Shown: piece after piece, positions 27,960 to 36,767 of the stretch | Layout of the letters: the number at the start of each line of letters is the position of its first letter | Numbering within the stretch: the stretch's first letter is position 1 | Position numbers and translations under genes: made by a program | The notes under the pieces: generated by a model | Told to the model about the DNA's origin: nothing | Database searches by the model: none | The model's input: only the letters and a program-made list of their open reading frames with translations | NCBI RefSeq assembly: GCF_051216895.1 | Contig: NZ_JBPKAO010000015.1 | Location: 40,034-104,033, forward strand | Direction: 5' to 3' | DNA from: Aquipuribacter sp051216895 | Lineage (GTDB): Bacteria > Actinomycetota > Actinomycetes > Actinomycetales > JBBAYJ01 | Length of the DNA: 64,000 bases

Positions 27960-29926
27960 AGCACTGCTCCTTCGTTGGCGGCGCGCTCGGCGTCACGGGC
28001 GGCGCGCTTGCGCTCGGCGAGCGTGAGGCCGTCGGGGTCGGGCGTGCGGGCCCCGGTGCGCACGGCGCGCCGGGCCACGGTCGAGCCCAGGTGCTCGGGG
28101 TCGAAGCCGGACCACTTGTGGCCGCCACCGAAGAACTTCGTCCGCGCCAGCAGCGTGACCAGGGGCTTGGTGAACAGGAACACCACCAGCAGGTCGACGA
28201 TGGTGGTCAGGCCCAGCGTGAACGCGAAGCCGCGGACCCCGCCCACGGCCAGCAGGTACAGCGTGGCGGCCGCCAGGAACGACACCGCGTCGGAGGCCAG
28301 GATCGTCCGTCGCGCCCGCTCCCAGCCGCGCTCGACCGCGACCTCGAGGCTGCGGCCGTCGCGGATCTCGTCCCGGATCCGCTCGAAGAACACGATGAAC
28401 GAGTCCGCCGTGATGCCGATCGCGACGATCAGGCCGGCGACGCCGGGCAGGCTGAGCCGGTAGCCCTGGCGCCACGACAGGATCAGGAGCAGGCCGTAGG
28501 TGATGAGCCCGGCGATCAGCAGCGACGCGACGGTGACCAGGCCCAGGGCCCGGTACTGGATCAGCGAGTAGACGACGACCAGGACCAGGCCGATGATCCC
28601 GGCCAGCAGCCCCAGCCGCAGCTGCTCCCCGCCCAGGGTCGGGGAGATCGACTCGGTGGACTCGACGCTGAACGACAGCGGCAGGGCGCCGAAGCGGAGC
28701 TGGTTGGCCAGGGACTCCGCCGACTCCTGCGTGAAGTTGCCGGAGATCTGCGCCTGGCCGTTGGGGATGATCCCGTTCATGGTCGGGGCGGAGATGACCA
28801 CGCCGTCCAGGACGATGCCGAAGCGGTTGAGGTCGCCGGTCAGGCCGAACAGCCGGCGGCTGGTGTCCGCGAACTGGTCGGTGCCCTCGCCGTTGAACTG
28901 GATGTTGACGACCACCTGACCGGTGGAGACACCGGTCTGGCCGGTCCCGATCCCCCAGGTGGCGTCCTCGATGTTCTCGCCGGGCACCTCGACCGGGCCG
29001 AGGACGTACTTCTCCAGGCCGTCGGCGGAGCACACGACCAGCGCCTCGTCGGGCTCGCCCTGCTCGACCCGGGTCACGGCGGCCTCGGGGTTGTCGGGGT
29101 CGACGGCGGTCGGGTCGATGCAGGTGAGGGCGGCGAAGGCCTGGGAGACCTCGGGGGTGATGTAGGCGAGGTCGGACGGGCCGGTCGGCTCGGGCGCGGG
29201 GGCGGCCGAGGGGTCGACGGGGACCGGGGCCGGCTCACCGGTCGCCACCGGGGCGTCGGTCGGCTGCGCGGCGTCGGTCGGCTCGGCGACGGGGACCTCG
29301 GTCGCGGCCGGGGTGGGCGCGGTGGCCGCGCCGGCGGCGGACAGGTCGGCCCGCGGGAGCGCCCGCCCCTGGGTGGCGGGGGCGCTGGGCTCGGTGGTCC
29401 CGCCCGGGGTGATCGACGGGGGTGCGCTCGGGTCCTCCGCCGGGGCGCTCGGGTCGACCGCAGGCGCCGAGGCGCCGTCGGACGGCTCGGCGGTCGGCTC
29501 GGCGGTCGGCTCGAGCAGGCTCGGGTCGAAGCCGGAGCCGGTGAGCAGCACGGGCCGCATCTCGAGCTGCGCGGACTGACGCACCAGGTCCAGCGTGGCC
29601 TCGTCGGCCTGTCCGGGGAGCGCGACCACGATGTTGTTGGCGCCCTGCTGCGTGACCTCGGCCTCGGTGACGCCGGAACCGTTGACGCGCTGCCGGATGA
29701 TCTCCACGGCCTGCTCGACGGACTCCGCGGGGATGTCGGCGCCCTCCTCGGCCTCGGGCTCGAGGATGATCTGCGTGCCGCCCTCCAGGTCGAGGGCGAG
29801 GCCGGGCGTCCACCGGGCGTCGGAGGCGATGGCGCCGCCGGCCACGATGCCGAAGATGATCGCCACGATCACGGCGAGGAAGATCAGGGTGCGCCCGGGG
29901 CGCGACCGTCGGGTGGTCGTGGTCAC
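27956..29926 (-). CDS. secD: Protein translocase subunit SecD
   Basis: Partner of SecF in proton-driven export. N-terminal helix, the GLDLEGGTQIILEP motif, a large external region, then five helices with GITADSFIVFFERIRDEIRDG. 656 residues, longer than enterobacterial or bacillar forms, mainly because of a Pro/Ala/Thr/Ser-rich insert at about residues 140-245 in the first external domain. Between YajC and SecF as usual. Confidence 0.94.
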   Translation of the reverse strand: MTTTTRRSRPGRTLIFLAVIVAIIFGIVAGGAIASDARWTPGLALDLEGGTQIILEPEAEEGADIPAESVEQAVEIIRQRVNGSGVTEAEVTQQGANNIVVALPGQADEATLDLVRQSAQLEMRPVLLTGSGFDPSLLEPTAEPTAEPSDGASAPAVDPSAPAEDPSAPPSITPGGTTEPSAPATQGRALPRADLSAAGAATAPTPAATEVPVAEPTDAAQPTDAPVATGEPAPVPVDPSAAPAPEPTGPSDLAYITPEVSQAFAALTCIDPTAVDPDNPEAAVTRVEQGEPDEALVVCSADGLEKYVLGPVEVPGENIEDATWGIGTGQTGVSTGQVVVNIQFNGEGTDQFADTSRRLFGLTGDLNRFGIVLDGVVISAPTMNGIIPNGQAQISGNFTQESAESLANQLRFGALPLSFSVESTESISPTLGGEQLRLGLLAGIIGLVLVVVYSLIQYRALGLVTVASLLIAGLITYGLLLILSWRQGYRLSLPGVAGLIVAIGITADSFIVFFERIRDEIRDGRSLEVAVERGWERARRTILASDAVSFLAAATLYLLAVGGVRGFAFTLGLTTIVDLLVVFLFTKPLVTLLARTKFFGGGHKWSGFDPEHLGSTVARRAVRTGARTPDPDGLTLAERKRAARDAERAANEGAVL

Positions 29927-29933
29927 GGTTCTC

Positions 29934-30314
29934 TCAGTCCTGGTGTCGAGGGTTGCCGTCGTCGTCGACGGCCCCCGTGTCGGTGGTGCCGGTGCCGGTG
30001 CCGGTCGGGTCCGTCGGGTCCGTCGTCGCCGGGGCCTGGTAGCGCGAGGAGGCCGGGTCGGTGTCGGGCAGGACCCGGACCACCGCGCCCTTGACCCAGC
30101 GCGACAAGTTGCCGTCCGGCCCGCGGAGGGTGATGGTCGCCTCGTCCACGGTCACCACGGTGGCCACCATGCCGGCCGCGGTGAGCACGTCCACCCCGAC
30201 CTCGAGCCCGGCCTGGGTCTGCTTGACCGCCTGCTGCTGCTTGCGGACCCGGCTGAACTGCATGACCAGGATGAGGACGAGCCCGCCGACCAGCAGCAGG
30301 GAGACGGGATCCAA
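29934..30314 (-). CDS. yajC: Preprotein translocase subunit YajC
   Basis: Single-helix accessory subunit of the SecDF complex. The start is probably TTG 30314: GGAAGGA lies seven bases upstream and the product begins at the membrane helix (VSLLLVGGLVLILVMQF), followed by RKQQQAVKQTQAGLEVGVDV, the family core. The open frame extends upstream only as a shadow of ruvB. The tail is Thr/Gly/Asp-rich. 126 residues; seven bases separate it from secD. Confidence 0.9.
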   Translation of the reverse strand: MDPVSLLLVGGLVLILVMQFSRVRKQQQAVKQTQAGLEVGVDVLTAAGMVATVVTVDEATITLRGPDGNLSRWVKGAVVRVLPDTDPASSRYQAPATTDPTDPTGTGTGTTDTGAVDDDGNPRHQD

Positions 30315-30391
30315 CAGAGGGTCCTTCCGATCGGCCGGCGACAGGCGACGGCGCACGTCAGCCCCGTGAGTCCCGGAGCTCCCGCGGGAGT

Positions 30392-31549
30392 CTAGGCGAG
30401 CCGACCGCCCTCGCCGAACTCCCTCCACAGCGGGGCGTCGTCCGGATCGGTCCCCGGACCGGTCCCGACCCCCCCGACGGACTGCACCGGCGGGGTGAGC
30501 CCCAGGTGCTGCCAGGCCGCCGGGAGCGCGACGCGCCCGCGCGGCGTCCGGGCCAGGAAGCCCTGCCGCAGCAGGAACGGCTCGCAGACGGTCTCCACCG
30601 TCTCCGGTTCCTCCCCCACGGTCAGCGCCAGCGTCGACAGACCCACGGGACCTCCCCCGAACCGGCGGCACAGCGCGTCCAGCACCGCGGTGTCCAGGCG
30701 GTCCAGGCCGAGCCGGTCCACGGCGAACAGCTCCAGCGCCGCCCGGGCGTCGCCCAGGTGGACCGACCCGTCGCCGGAGCCGTGCACCTCGCCGTAGTCC
30801 CGCACCCGGCGCAGCAGCCGGTTGGCGATCCGGGGCGTCCCCCGGGACCGGCCGGCGATCTCGCGGGCCGCGTCGGGGGCGAGGTCGACCCCCAGCAGCC
30901 GGGAGCTGCGCTCCAGCACCCGGGTCAGGTCGGCCTGGTCGTAGAAGTCGAGGTGCCCGGTGAACCCGAACCGGTCACGCAGCGGCGAGGGCAGCATGCC
31001 GGCCCTGGTGGTCGCGCCGACCAGGGTGAAGCGGGGCAGCGGCAGCGGGATGGCGGTGGCACCGGGGCCCTTGCCGACGACGACGTCCACCCGGAAGTCC
31101 TCCATCGCCAGGTAGAGCATCTCCTCGGCCGCCCGCGCCATCCGATGGATCTCGTCCAGGAACAGCACCTCGTGCTCGTCGAGGGAGGACAGGATCGCGG
31201 CCAGGTCGCCGGCGTGCTGCAGCGCGGGGCCGCTGGTGACCCGTACCGGCACCCCCAGCTCGACCCCGACGATCATCGCCAGCGTGGTCTTGCCCAGTCC
31301 CGGCGGCCCGGCGAGCAGCACGTGGTCCGGCGCCCCGCCCCGCCGCTTGGCCGCCTCCAGGACCAGGCCCAGCTGGCGCCGGACGACGGGCTGACCGACG
31401 AACTCGTCCAGGGACTTCGGTCGTAGGGCCGACTCCTCCGCCATCTCGCCCGGGTTGACCTCGGGGTCCACCTCGCGGGCCAGCCCGGCGACCGGCCCCT
31501 CGTCGGCGAACGAGGCCTCGTCCAGGTGGCCGGTGAGGTCGCCGTTCAC
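30392..31549 (-). CDS. ruvB: Holliday junction helicase RuvB
   Basis: AAA+ motor of branch migration. Walker A GPPGLGKT at 81-88, Walker B FLDEIHRM near 130, the GATTRAGMLPSPLRDRFGF sensor region, and a C-terminal winged helix ending QGFLARTPRGR. 385 residues, with a short acidic N-terminus and a ~35-residue Pro/Gly-rich tail. ATG overlaps the ruvA stop. Confidence 0.96.
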   Translation of the reverse strand: MNGDLTGHLDEASFADEGPVAGLAREVDPEVNPGEMAEESALRPKSLDEFVGQPVVRRQLGLVLEAAKRRGGAPDHVLLAGPPGLGKTTLAMIVGVELGVPVRVTSGPALQHAGDLAAILSSLDEHEVLFLDEIHRMARAAEEMLYLAMEDFRVDVVVGKGPGATAIPLPLPRFTLVGATTRAGMLPSPLRDRFGFTGHLDFYDQADLTRVLERSSRLLGVDLAPDAAREIAGRSRGTPRIANRLLRRVRDYGEVHGSGDGSVHLGDARAALELFAVDRLGLDRLDTAVLDALCRRFGGGPVGLSTLALTVGEEPETVETVCEPFLLRQGFLARTPRGRVALPAAWQHLGLTPPVQSVGGVGTGPGTDPDDAPLWREFGEGGRLA

Positions 31550-32169
31550 GTGCGGGCCAGCCCGCGCAGGGCGGTGCGCAGCAGGTCGGCCGGCTCCCGG
31601 GCCTCGTCGCCGCCGTCGGCCGCGAGGACCCCGTCGACGGCCTCCTCCGACTGCCTGCTCGCCCAGCCCAGGCCGACCAGCGCCGCCACGACCTGCTCGC
31701 GGGTCCCCCCGCCGGTGCCGTCACCACCGGCCGTCTGCGGCCGCGGCGCGGGACCGGTCGCGGAGTGCGGCGGTCCCAGCCGGTCCCCCAGCTCCAGCAG
31801 CATCCGCTGGGCGCCCTTGCGGCCGATGCCGGGGACCTTCATCAGCGTGGCCTCGTCGCCGGCCGCGACGCCGCGGCGCAGGTCGTCGGGCTCGAGGACG
31901 GCGAGCACGGCCAGGGCGAGCCGGGGCCCGACGCCACTGACGGTCTGCAGCAGCTCGAAGACGTCGCGCTCGTCGTCCTCGGCGAACCCGAACAGCGTCA
32001 GGGAGTCCTCCCGCACGACCAGCGACGTCGCGAGCCGCGCCGGTGACCCGGGGCGCAGACCCGCCAGGGTGCGGGGCGTGGCCCGGACCAGCAGGCCCAG
32101 ACCTCCGACCGCGACGACGGCACCGTCCAGCCGGGTGCTCAGCACCTGGCCGTTGACCTCGGCGAGCAT
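31546..32169 (-). CDS. ruvA: Holliday junction DNA helicase subunit RuvA
   Basis: Junction-binding tetramer that recruits RuvB. I chose ATG 32169 (GGAGG four bases upstream), which gives the typical MLAEVNGQVL start; a start nine codons earlier is open too. An OB domain is followed by the helix-hairpin-helix pair (LLQTVSGVGPRLALAVL and LMKVPGIGRKGAQRMLLEL), a Gly/Pro linker and the C-terminal RuvB-binding domain (AALVGLGWASRQSEEAV). 207 residues. Confidence 0.94.
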   Translation of the reverse strand: MLAEVNGQVLSTRLDGAVVAVGGLGLLVRATPRTLAGLRPGSPARLATSLVVREDSLTLFGFAEDDERDVFELLQTVSGVGPRLALAVLAVLEPDDLRRGVAAGDEATLMKVPGIGRKGAQRMLLELGDRLGPPHSATGPAPRPQTAGGDGTGGGTREQVVAALVGLGWASRQSEEAVDGVLAADGGDEAREPADLLRTALRGLART

Positions 32170-32189
32170 GGGACCTCCGCTGCTGGTTC

Positions 32190-32203
32190 CGAACACGTGT
32201 ACG
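32190..32203. promoter_or_regulatory. Possible LexA (SOS) box before ruvA
   Basis: The sequence CGAACACGTGTACG matches the actinobacterial SOS pattern CGAAC-N4-GTTCG with one mismatch in the right arm. It lies in the 52-base gap between ruvC and ruvA, 21 bases before the ruvA start codon. ruv genes are SOS-regulated in many bacteria, so the location fits; its position inside the operon and the mismatch keep it tentative. Confidence 0.4.
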
Positions 32204-32221
32204 ACACGCTAGCGGGCGGGC

Positions 32222-32743
32222 TCAGGCCCCTCGTCGCGGCGCGCCGGTGGCGGCGGCCAGACGGCTCGCGGCCCGCCCGCGCCACAGCTGGCACAGCGCG
32301 AGGGCGACGGCGTCGGAGGCGTCGGCCGGCTTGGGCGCGGCCGCCAGGCCCAGGATCTTGGCGACCATGAACCCCACCTGCGCCTTGTCGGCCCGGCCGG
32401 ACCCGGTGACGGCCGCCTTGACCTCGGACGGGGTGTGCATGGCCAGACGGACCCCGGCCTGGGACGCGACGAGCATGACGATGCCGGCGGCCTGGGCCGT
32501 GCCCATGACGCTGCGGACGTTGTGCTGCGCGAACACCCGCTCCACCGCGACGACGTCCGGGCGGTGCTCGGCCATCAGGGCGGTGAGCTCGGTGTGGACC
32601 TGCGCCAGCCGGTCGCCGGTCTCCAGCTCCAGGGCCGTCCGGACCACGCCGACGTGGACCAGCGTGGCCCGGTGCCCGGTGCCGCCGTCGACGACGGCCA
32701 CCCCGCAGCGGGTGAGTCCCGGGTCGACCGCCAGCACACGCAC
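32222..32743 (-). CDS. ruvC: Crossover junction endodeoxyribonuclease RuvC
   Basis: Resolves Holliday junctions. Catalytic acidic residues are present: D7 in VDPGLTRCG, the Glu of VVAVERVFAQHN, and the Asp pair in ADASDAVALALC. 173 residues, normal length. First of the ruvC-ruvA-ruvB series, 79 bases after yebC with a hairpin in between. Confidence 0.95.
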   Translation of the reverse strand: MRVLAVDPGLTRCGVAVVDGGTGHRATLVHVGVVRTALELETGDRLAQVHTELTALMAEHRPDVVAVERVFAQHNVRSVMGTAQAAGIVMLVASQAGVRLAMHTPSEVKAAVTGSGRADKAQVGFMVAKILGLAAAPKPADASDAVALALCQLWRGRAASRLAAATGAPRRGA

Positions 32744-32770
32744 GCCGACAGCCTGCCCCGGTCGCGGGGC

Positions 32771-32794
32771 GTCCGGGCGCAGGCGCGCCCGGAC
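32771..32794 (-). terminator. Hairpin after yebC
   Basis: GTCCGGGCGC, loop AGGC, then GCGCCCGGAC: a perfect 10-bp GC stem in the yebC-ruvC gap. No T-run follows, as is common for actinobacterial terminators. It could end yebC transcription and separate it from the ruv genes. Confidence 0.5.
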
Positions 32795-32822
32795 CCGACC
32801 GCGGACCCGGGGTCGGCCCGCG

Positions 32823-33590
32823 TCAGCCGACGAGCTCGAGCTCGGCCAGCACCTCGTCGGACACGTCGACGTTGGAGTAGACGTTCTGCACGTCGTCGGA
32901 GTCCTCGAGCGCGTCGATGAGCCGGAACACCTTGCCCGCGGTCTCGGCGTCGACGGGTACCTGGGTGGCCGGCACGAACGACGCCTCGGCGGAGTCGTAG
33001 TCGATACCGGCGTCCTGCAGGGCGGTGCGGACCGCGACCAGGTCGGTGGCCTCGCTGATGACCTCGAACGCCTCGCCCAGGTCGTTGACGTCCTCGGCGC
33101 CGGCGTCGAGCACCGCGGCCAGGACGTCGTCCTCGGTCAGGCCGCCGTTCTGGTCCTTGGCCAGCACGACGACACCCTTGCGGGTGAAGAGGAACGACAC
33201 GCTGCCCGGGTCGGCCATGGTGCCGCTGTTGCGGGTGACCGCCACGCGCACGTCGCTGGCGGCGCGGTTGCGGTTGTCGGTGAGGCACTCGATGAGCACG
33301 GCGACGCCGCCGGCCGCGTAGCCCTCGTACATGATCGTCGAGTAGTCGGCGCCGCCGGAGTCCGCCCCGGAGCCCCGCTTGACCGCCCGCTCGATGTTGT
33401 CGCTGGGCACCGAGGACTTCTTGGCCTTCTGGATGGCGTCGAAGAGCGTCGGGTTGCCCGCGACGTCACCGCCGCCCGTCCGGGCCGCGACCTCGATGTT
33501 CTTGATCATCTTGGCGAAGAGCTTGGCTCGCTTGGCGTCGACCGAAGCCTTCTTGTGCTTGGTCGTCGCCCACTTGGAGTGACCCGACAT
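32823..33590 (-). CDS. YebC/TACO1 family protein
   Basis: Member of the YebC/PmpR/TACO1 family, described in different organisms as a transcription regulator or as a translation factor for proline-rich stretches. The N-terminus MSGHSKWATTKHKK, then VDAKRAKLFAKMIKNIEVAAR and VPSDNIERAVKRG, are near-invariant family blocks. 255 residues. It sits between pdxT and ruvC, the usual actinobacterial position. Confidence 0.94.
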   Translation of the reverse strand: MSGHSKWATTKHKKASVDAKRAKLFAKMIKNIEVAARTGGGDVAGNPTLFDAIQKAKKSSVPSDNIERAVKRGSGADSGGADYSTIMYEGYAAGGVAVLIECLTDNRNRAASDVRVAVTRNSGTMADPGSVSFLFTRKGVVVLAKDQNGGLTEDDVLAAVLDAGAEDVNDLGEAFEVISEATDLVAVRTALQDAGIDYDSAEASFVPATQVPVDAETAGKVFRLIDALEDSDDVQNVYSNVDVSDEVLAELELVG

Positions 33591-33593
33591 CGT

Positions 33594-34352
33594 TCACGTC
33601 TCCTTCGTCGTCCGCGGTCCGGCTGCGTCGTGCGCCTGCCCCGCGAGCTCCACGAGGACCCGGTGGAACCGGTCGTCCCCCGACACCTCGGGGTGGAACG
33701 CGGTGGCGAGCAGCGTGCCCTGCCGCACGGCGACGATGGTATCGCCCGAGCCGGGCCGGGCGACCCTGGCGAGCACCTGCACCTGCGGGCCCACCTGGAC
33801 CACCTGCGGGGCGCGGATGAAGACCGCGTGCACGGCCGGCCCGGTCAGGCCGACCACGTCGAGGTCGGTCTCGAAGCTGTCCACCTGGCGACCGAACCCG
33901 TTGCGCCGCACCGTCATGTCGATGCCGCCGAGCGTCTGCTGGCCGGCGGCGGTCTCGGTCAGCCGGTCCGCGAGCAGGATCATCCCGGCGCAGGACCCCA
34001 GGACCGGCATGCCGGCCCGGATCCGGGACCGCAGCGGCCCCTGCAGGTCGAAGGCCCGCACCAGCCGGTCGATGGCGGTCGACTCACCGCCCGGCAGGAC
34101 GAGCGCGTCCACCCGCTCCAGCTCGGCGGGTCGCCGGACGAGGACCACCTCGGCCCCGAGTCGACGGAGCACCGCCACGTGCTCCCTGACGTCGCCCTGG
34201 ACCGCCAGGACGCCCACGACCGCGGGCGTCCCGGGACCGGTGACCGCACCCGTCGGACCGGTCGGCGCACCCGTCGGACCGGTGGGCGACACAGCGGTGG
34301 ACACGCCGGTGAGGGCCCCCTGGACGTGCGACCCTTGGGCTGTGGCGCTCAT
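33594..34352 (-). CDS. pdxT: Pyridoxal 5'-phosphate synthase glutaminase subunit PdxT
   Basis: Supplies ammonia from glutamine to PdxS for PLP synthesis. The glutaminase triad is visible: Cys in VLGSCAGMIL, His-Glu in AFHPEVS; GVLAVQGDVREH is the family start. ATG 34352 has a perfect AGGAGG six bases upstream, but it adds ~42 residues with PTGPTGAPTGPTG repeats before that start, so a later GTG is possible. 252 residues. Only three bases precede yebC. Separated from pdxS by a plus-strand gene. Confidence 0.9.
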   Translation of the reverse strand: MSATAQGSHVQGALTGVSTAVSPTGPTGAPTGPTGAVTGPGTPAVVGVLAVQGDVREHVAVLRRLGAEVVLVRRPAELERVDALVLPGGESTAIDRLVRAFDLQGPLRSRIRAGMPVLGSCAGMILLADRLTETAAGQQTLGGIDMTVRRNGFGRQVDSFETDLDVVGLTGPAVHAVFIRAPQVVQVGPQVQVLARVARPGSGDTIVAVRQGTLLATAFHPEVSGDDRFHRVLVELAGQAHDAAGPRTTKET

Positions 34353-34776
34353 GACGTTCCTCCTGATCCAGGCCCTGCTCGTCGGCGTGTCCGTCGTGCT
34401 GCTGCGCCCGGGCACGGACGTCCTGGCTGCGCGTGTGCTCGGCAGCGAGGTGCGGCGGGAGGACCTGCGGCTGGTGGGCGGCATCGTCGTGACGGCCGCG
34501 GTGCTGGTCGTGCTCGGTGTCCTGCTGCTCAACGGGTTCCTGGCCGCGCTGCCCCTGATCGTGGTGTCCGCACTCGCCGCGGTGGGCGCGGAGGCCCTCA
34601 CCCGGCGGCTGCACCGCCCCGAGGTCCAGGCCCGGCTGATGCGCTGGCTCGAGCGGACCCTGCTCCGCGCCGCGGACCTCGGCCGGGCGGGCGGCGCTCA
34701 GGCCACCCGCCTCGGCCGAGAGGTCACCAGCCGCGCTCGGCGAGCCGGTGAGGCGCAGGCAGCTCGTCGACGTTGA
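34351..34776 (+). CDS. Hypothetical membrane protein between pdxT and pdxS
   Basis: Not recognised. The 141-residue product has an N-terminal helix (MTFLLIQALLVGVSVVLL), a charged segment (LGSEVRREDLRLVG), two more hydrophobic stretches (GIVVTAAVLVVLGVLLL and LAALPLIVVSALAAVGA) and an Arg-rich tail that overlaps the antisense pdxS end by 53 bases. ATG 34351 and the pdxT ATG share the same CATG on opposite strands. GTG 34342 is an alternative start. No clear ribosome site, so the gene is probable and not certain. Confidence 0.55.
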   Translation: MTFLLIQALLVGVSVVLLRPGTDVLAARVLGSEVRREDLRLVGGIVVTAAVLVVLGVLLLNGFLAALPLIVVSALAAVGAEALTRRLHRPEVQARLMRWLERTLLRAADLGRAGGAQATRLGREVTSRARRAGEAQAARRR

Positions 34777-35653
34777 TCCCGACCATCGCGTCGCCCAGCC
34801 CGCGGGAGACCTTGGCGATGACGTCGGGGTCGTCGTGGAACGTGGTGGCCTTGACGATGGCCTCGGCGCGGGCCACCGGGTCGCCGGACTTGAAGATGCC
34901 GGAGCCGACGAAGACGCCGTCCGCGCCCAGCTGCATCATCATGGCCGCGTCGGCGGGGGTGGCGATGCCGCCGGCGGTGAACAGCACGACCGGCAGGCGG
35001 CCCTCGCGGGCGACCTCCCGCACCAGCGGCAGCGGCGCCTGCAGCTCCTTGGCCGCCACGTAGAGCTCGTCCTCGCTGAGCGAGGACAGCCGGCGGATCT
35101 CCCCGCCGATGGTGCGCATGTGGGTGGTGGCCTGGCTGACGTCGCCCGTGCCCGCCTCGCCCTTGGAGCGGATCATGGCCGCGCCCTCGCTGAGCCGGCG
35201 CAACGCCTCGCCCAGGTTGGTGGCGCCGCAGACGAAGGGCACCGTGAAGGGCCACTTGTCGATGTGGTGGGCGTAGTCCGCCGGGGACAGCACCTCGGAC
35301 TCGTCGACGTAGTCGACGCCGAGGCTCTGCAGGACCCGCGCCTCGACGAAGTGCCCGATCCGGGCCTTGGCCATGACGGGGATGGAGACGGCGCCGATGA
35401 TGGCGTCGATCATGTCGGGGTCGCTCATCCGGGAGATGCCGCCCTCGGCGCGGATGTCGGCCGGGACCCGTTCGAGGGCCATGACGGCCACGGCGCCGGC
35501 GTCCTCGGCGATCTTCGCCTGCTGGACGTCGACGACGTCCATGATGACGCCGCCCTTGAGCATGTCGGCCATGCCGCGCTTGACGAGGTCGGTACCGGTG
35601 ACGGAGGTGTGTGCGCCAGGGGTGCTGGGGCCGGGGGTGCTGGGGTCGCTCAT
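34724..35653 (-). CDS. pdxS: Pyridoxal 5'-phosphate synthase subunit PdxS
   Basis: TIM-barrel synthase that builds PLP from ribose 5-phosphate, glyceraldehyde 3-phosphate and ammonia. Family blocks: VKRGMADMLKGGVIMDV, ALERVPADIRAEGGISRMSD, and the catalytic-lysine segment VMAKARIGHFVEAR, plus GTGDVSQATTHMR. The start at 35653 (MSDPST) is chosen over an ATG three codons earlier; neither has a good ribosome site. About 309 residues. Confidence 0.95.
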   Translation of the reverse strand: MSDPSTPGPSTPGAHTSVTGTDLVKRGMADMLKGGVIMDVVDVQQAKIAEDAGAVAVMALERVPADIRAEGGISRMSDPDMIDAIIGAVSIPVMAKARIGHFVEARVLQSLGVDYVDESEVLSPADYAHHIDKWPFTVPFVCGATNLGEALRRLSEGAAMIRSKGEAGTGDVSQATTHMRTIGGEIRRLSSLSEDELYVAAKELQAPLPLVREVAREGRLPVVLFTAGGIATPADAAMMMQLGADGVFVGSGIFKSGDPVARAEAIVKATTFHDDPDVIAKVSRGLGDAMVGINVDELPAPHRLAERGW

Positions 35654-35696
35654 GGGGACCATCGTAGGTTCGCCCGGGGGCGCACCCCGAACGGGG

Positions 35697-36767
35697 TCAG
35701 CCGCCGGTGAGGGTGGCCGTGTCGCCCTGCGGCACGAGGACGACCCAGGTGGTCCCCACGTCGAGCAGCAGGTCCCCGCCGGCGGCGTCGGTGAAGCTGG
35801 TCGGGTCGGCCTCGGACTCCCGCGCCCAGCTGCCCGTCAGGGCCACGCCGTCGCGCAGCAGGGTGACCGTCCCCGTCCCGACGGGACTCACCCGGGGGCT
35901 GGGGGCTCCGTTGACGTCGACGTAGTCGGTGCCCAGCACCGGCACGTCCATGAACAGGACGTTGTCGGCGCGTACCGGCTCCCCCTCCTCGTCCACGGCG
36001 GCCTCCCCGTCCCGCTGCTGCACCCACGCCTCGTCGGTGTCCGACCACGAGAACTCCACCGTCGAGGCCGGCCAGGCGTACGTGCCTGCGCTGGTGGGGC
36101 GAGCGCCCGCGCCCACCGGGCCGAAGCGCAGCCCGACGTCCTGCGCGACACCGGACCCGGGGACGCGACGCAGCAGGGACGTGCCGTCACCGATGACGTC
36201 GTACGGGCCGTCCCGCGAGGGGTCCCGGATGAAGCCCTCCGACCCGGCCCCCGACGACACCAGCTGCAGGTCGGTGGCGGACAGCTCCTCCAGGACCCCG
36301 GCGTTGGCCCCGGCGAACGCGAGCGCGACGGGGCCGTGGTTGGTGAGGATGGCCACTTCGCTGGAGCGGGCCGAGCGGACCGGTCCGATCCGTGCGGGCA
36401 TCTCGGTCTGGAACAGGGCCACCAGGCGGGTGAGGCCGCCTTCGACCTCCTCCACGTAGACCAGGTCGGCCTCGTTGAGCCCGGCCTGGGGCAGCGCGGC
36501 ATCGGTGTTGTCGATCTTGACGGCGAGCACCCGGCCGTCGGGCACGGCCTCGCCGGTGAGCGCGTTGGCGGTGCCGGACGCGCCGACCCGGGGCCCGCTG
36601 GCCAGGGGCACCGGCAGCCCCGACGGGGCGACGACCCCGCTCTGGTCGTCGAGCGTGTCGTCGCCCGCCCCCACCCCGCAGGCGGCGAGCAGCGGCAGCA
36701 GCAGGACGGCGACCGCCGGTGCCGCCCGGCGGCGTCGCGCGGTGGCGGCGGGCCGGGTCCTCAGCAC
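35697..36767 (-). CDS. DUF3048 domain lipoprotein
   Basis: Exported lipoprotein of the DUF3048 (YerB-like) family, function unknown. Basic N-terminus, hydrophobic stretch and lipobox LLAAC near residue 30 show a type II signal peptide. The mature part includes VLAVKIDNTDAALPQAGLNEADLVY and IGPVRSARSSEVAI, typical of the family. 356 residues. Thirty-three bases after it lies pdxS's 5' region in the opposite order, so it is probably transcribed with pdxS downstream of pimA. Confidence 0.88.
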   Translation of the reverse strand: MLRTRPAATARRRRAAPAVAVLLLPLLAACGVGAGDDTLDDQSGVVAPSGLPVPLASGPRVGASGTANALTGEAVPDGRVLAVKIDNTDAALPQAGLNEADLVYVEEVEGGLTRLVALFQTEMPARIGPVRSARSSEVAILTNHGPVALAFAGANAGVLEELSATDLQLVSSGAGSEGFIRDPSRDGPYDVIGDGTSLLRRVPGSGVAQDVGLRFGPVGAGARPTSAGTYAWPASTVEFSWSDTDEAWVQQRDGEAAVDEEGEPVRADNVLFMDVPVLGTDYVDVNGAPSPRVSPVGTGTVTLLRDGVALTGSWARESEADPTSFTDAAGGDLLLDVGTTWVVLVPQGDTATLTGG

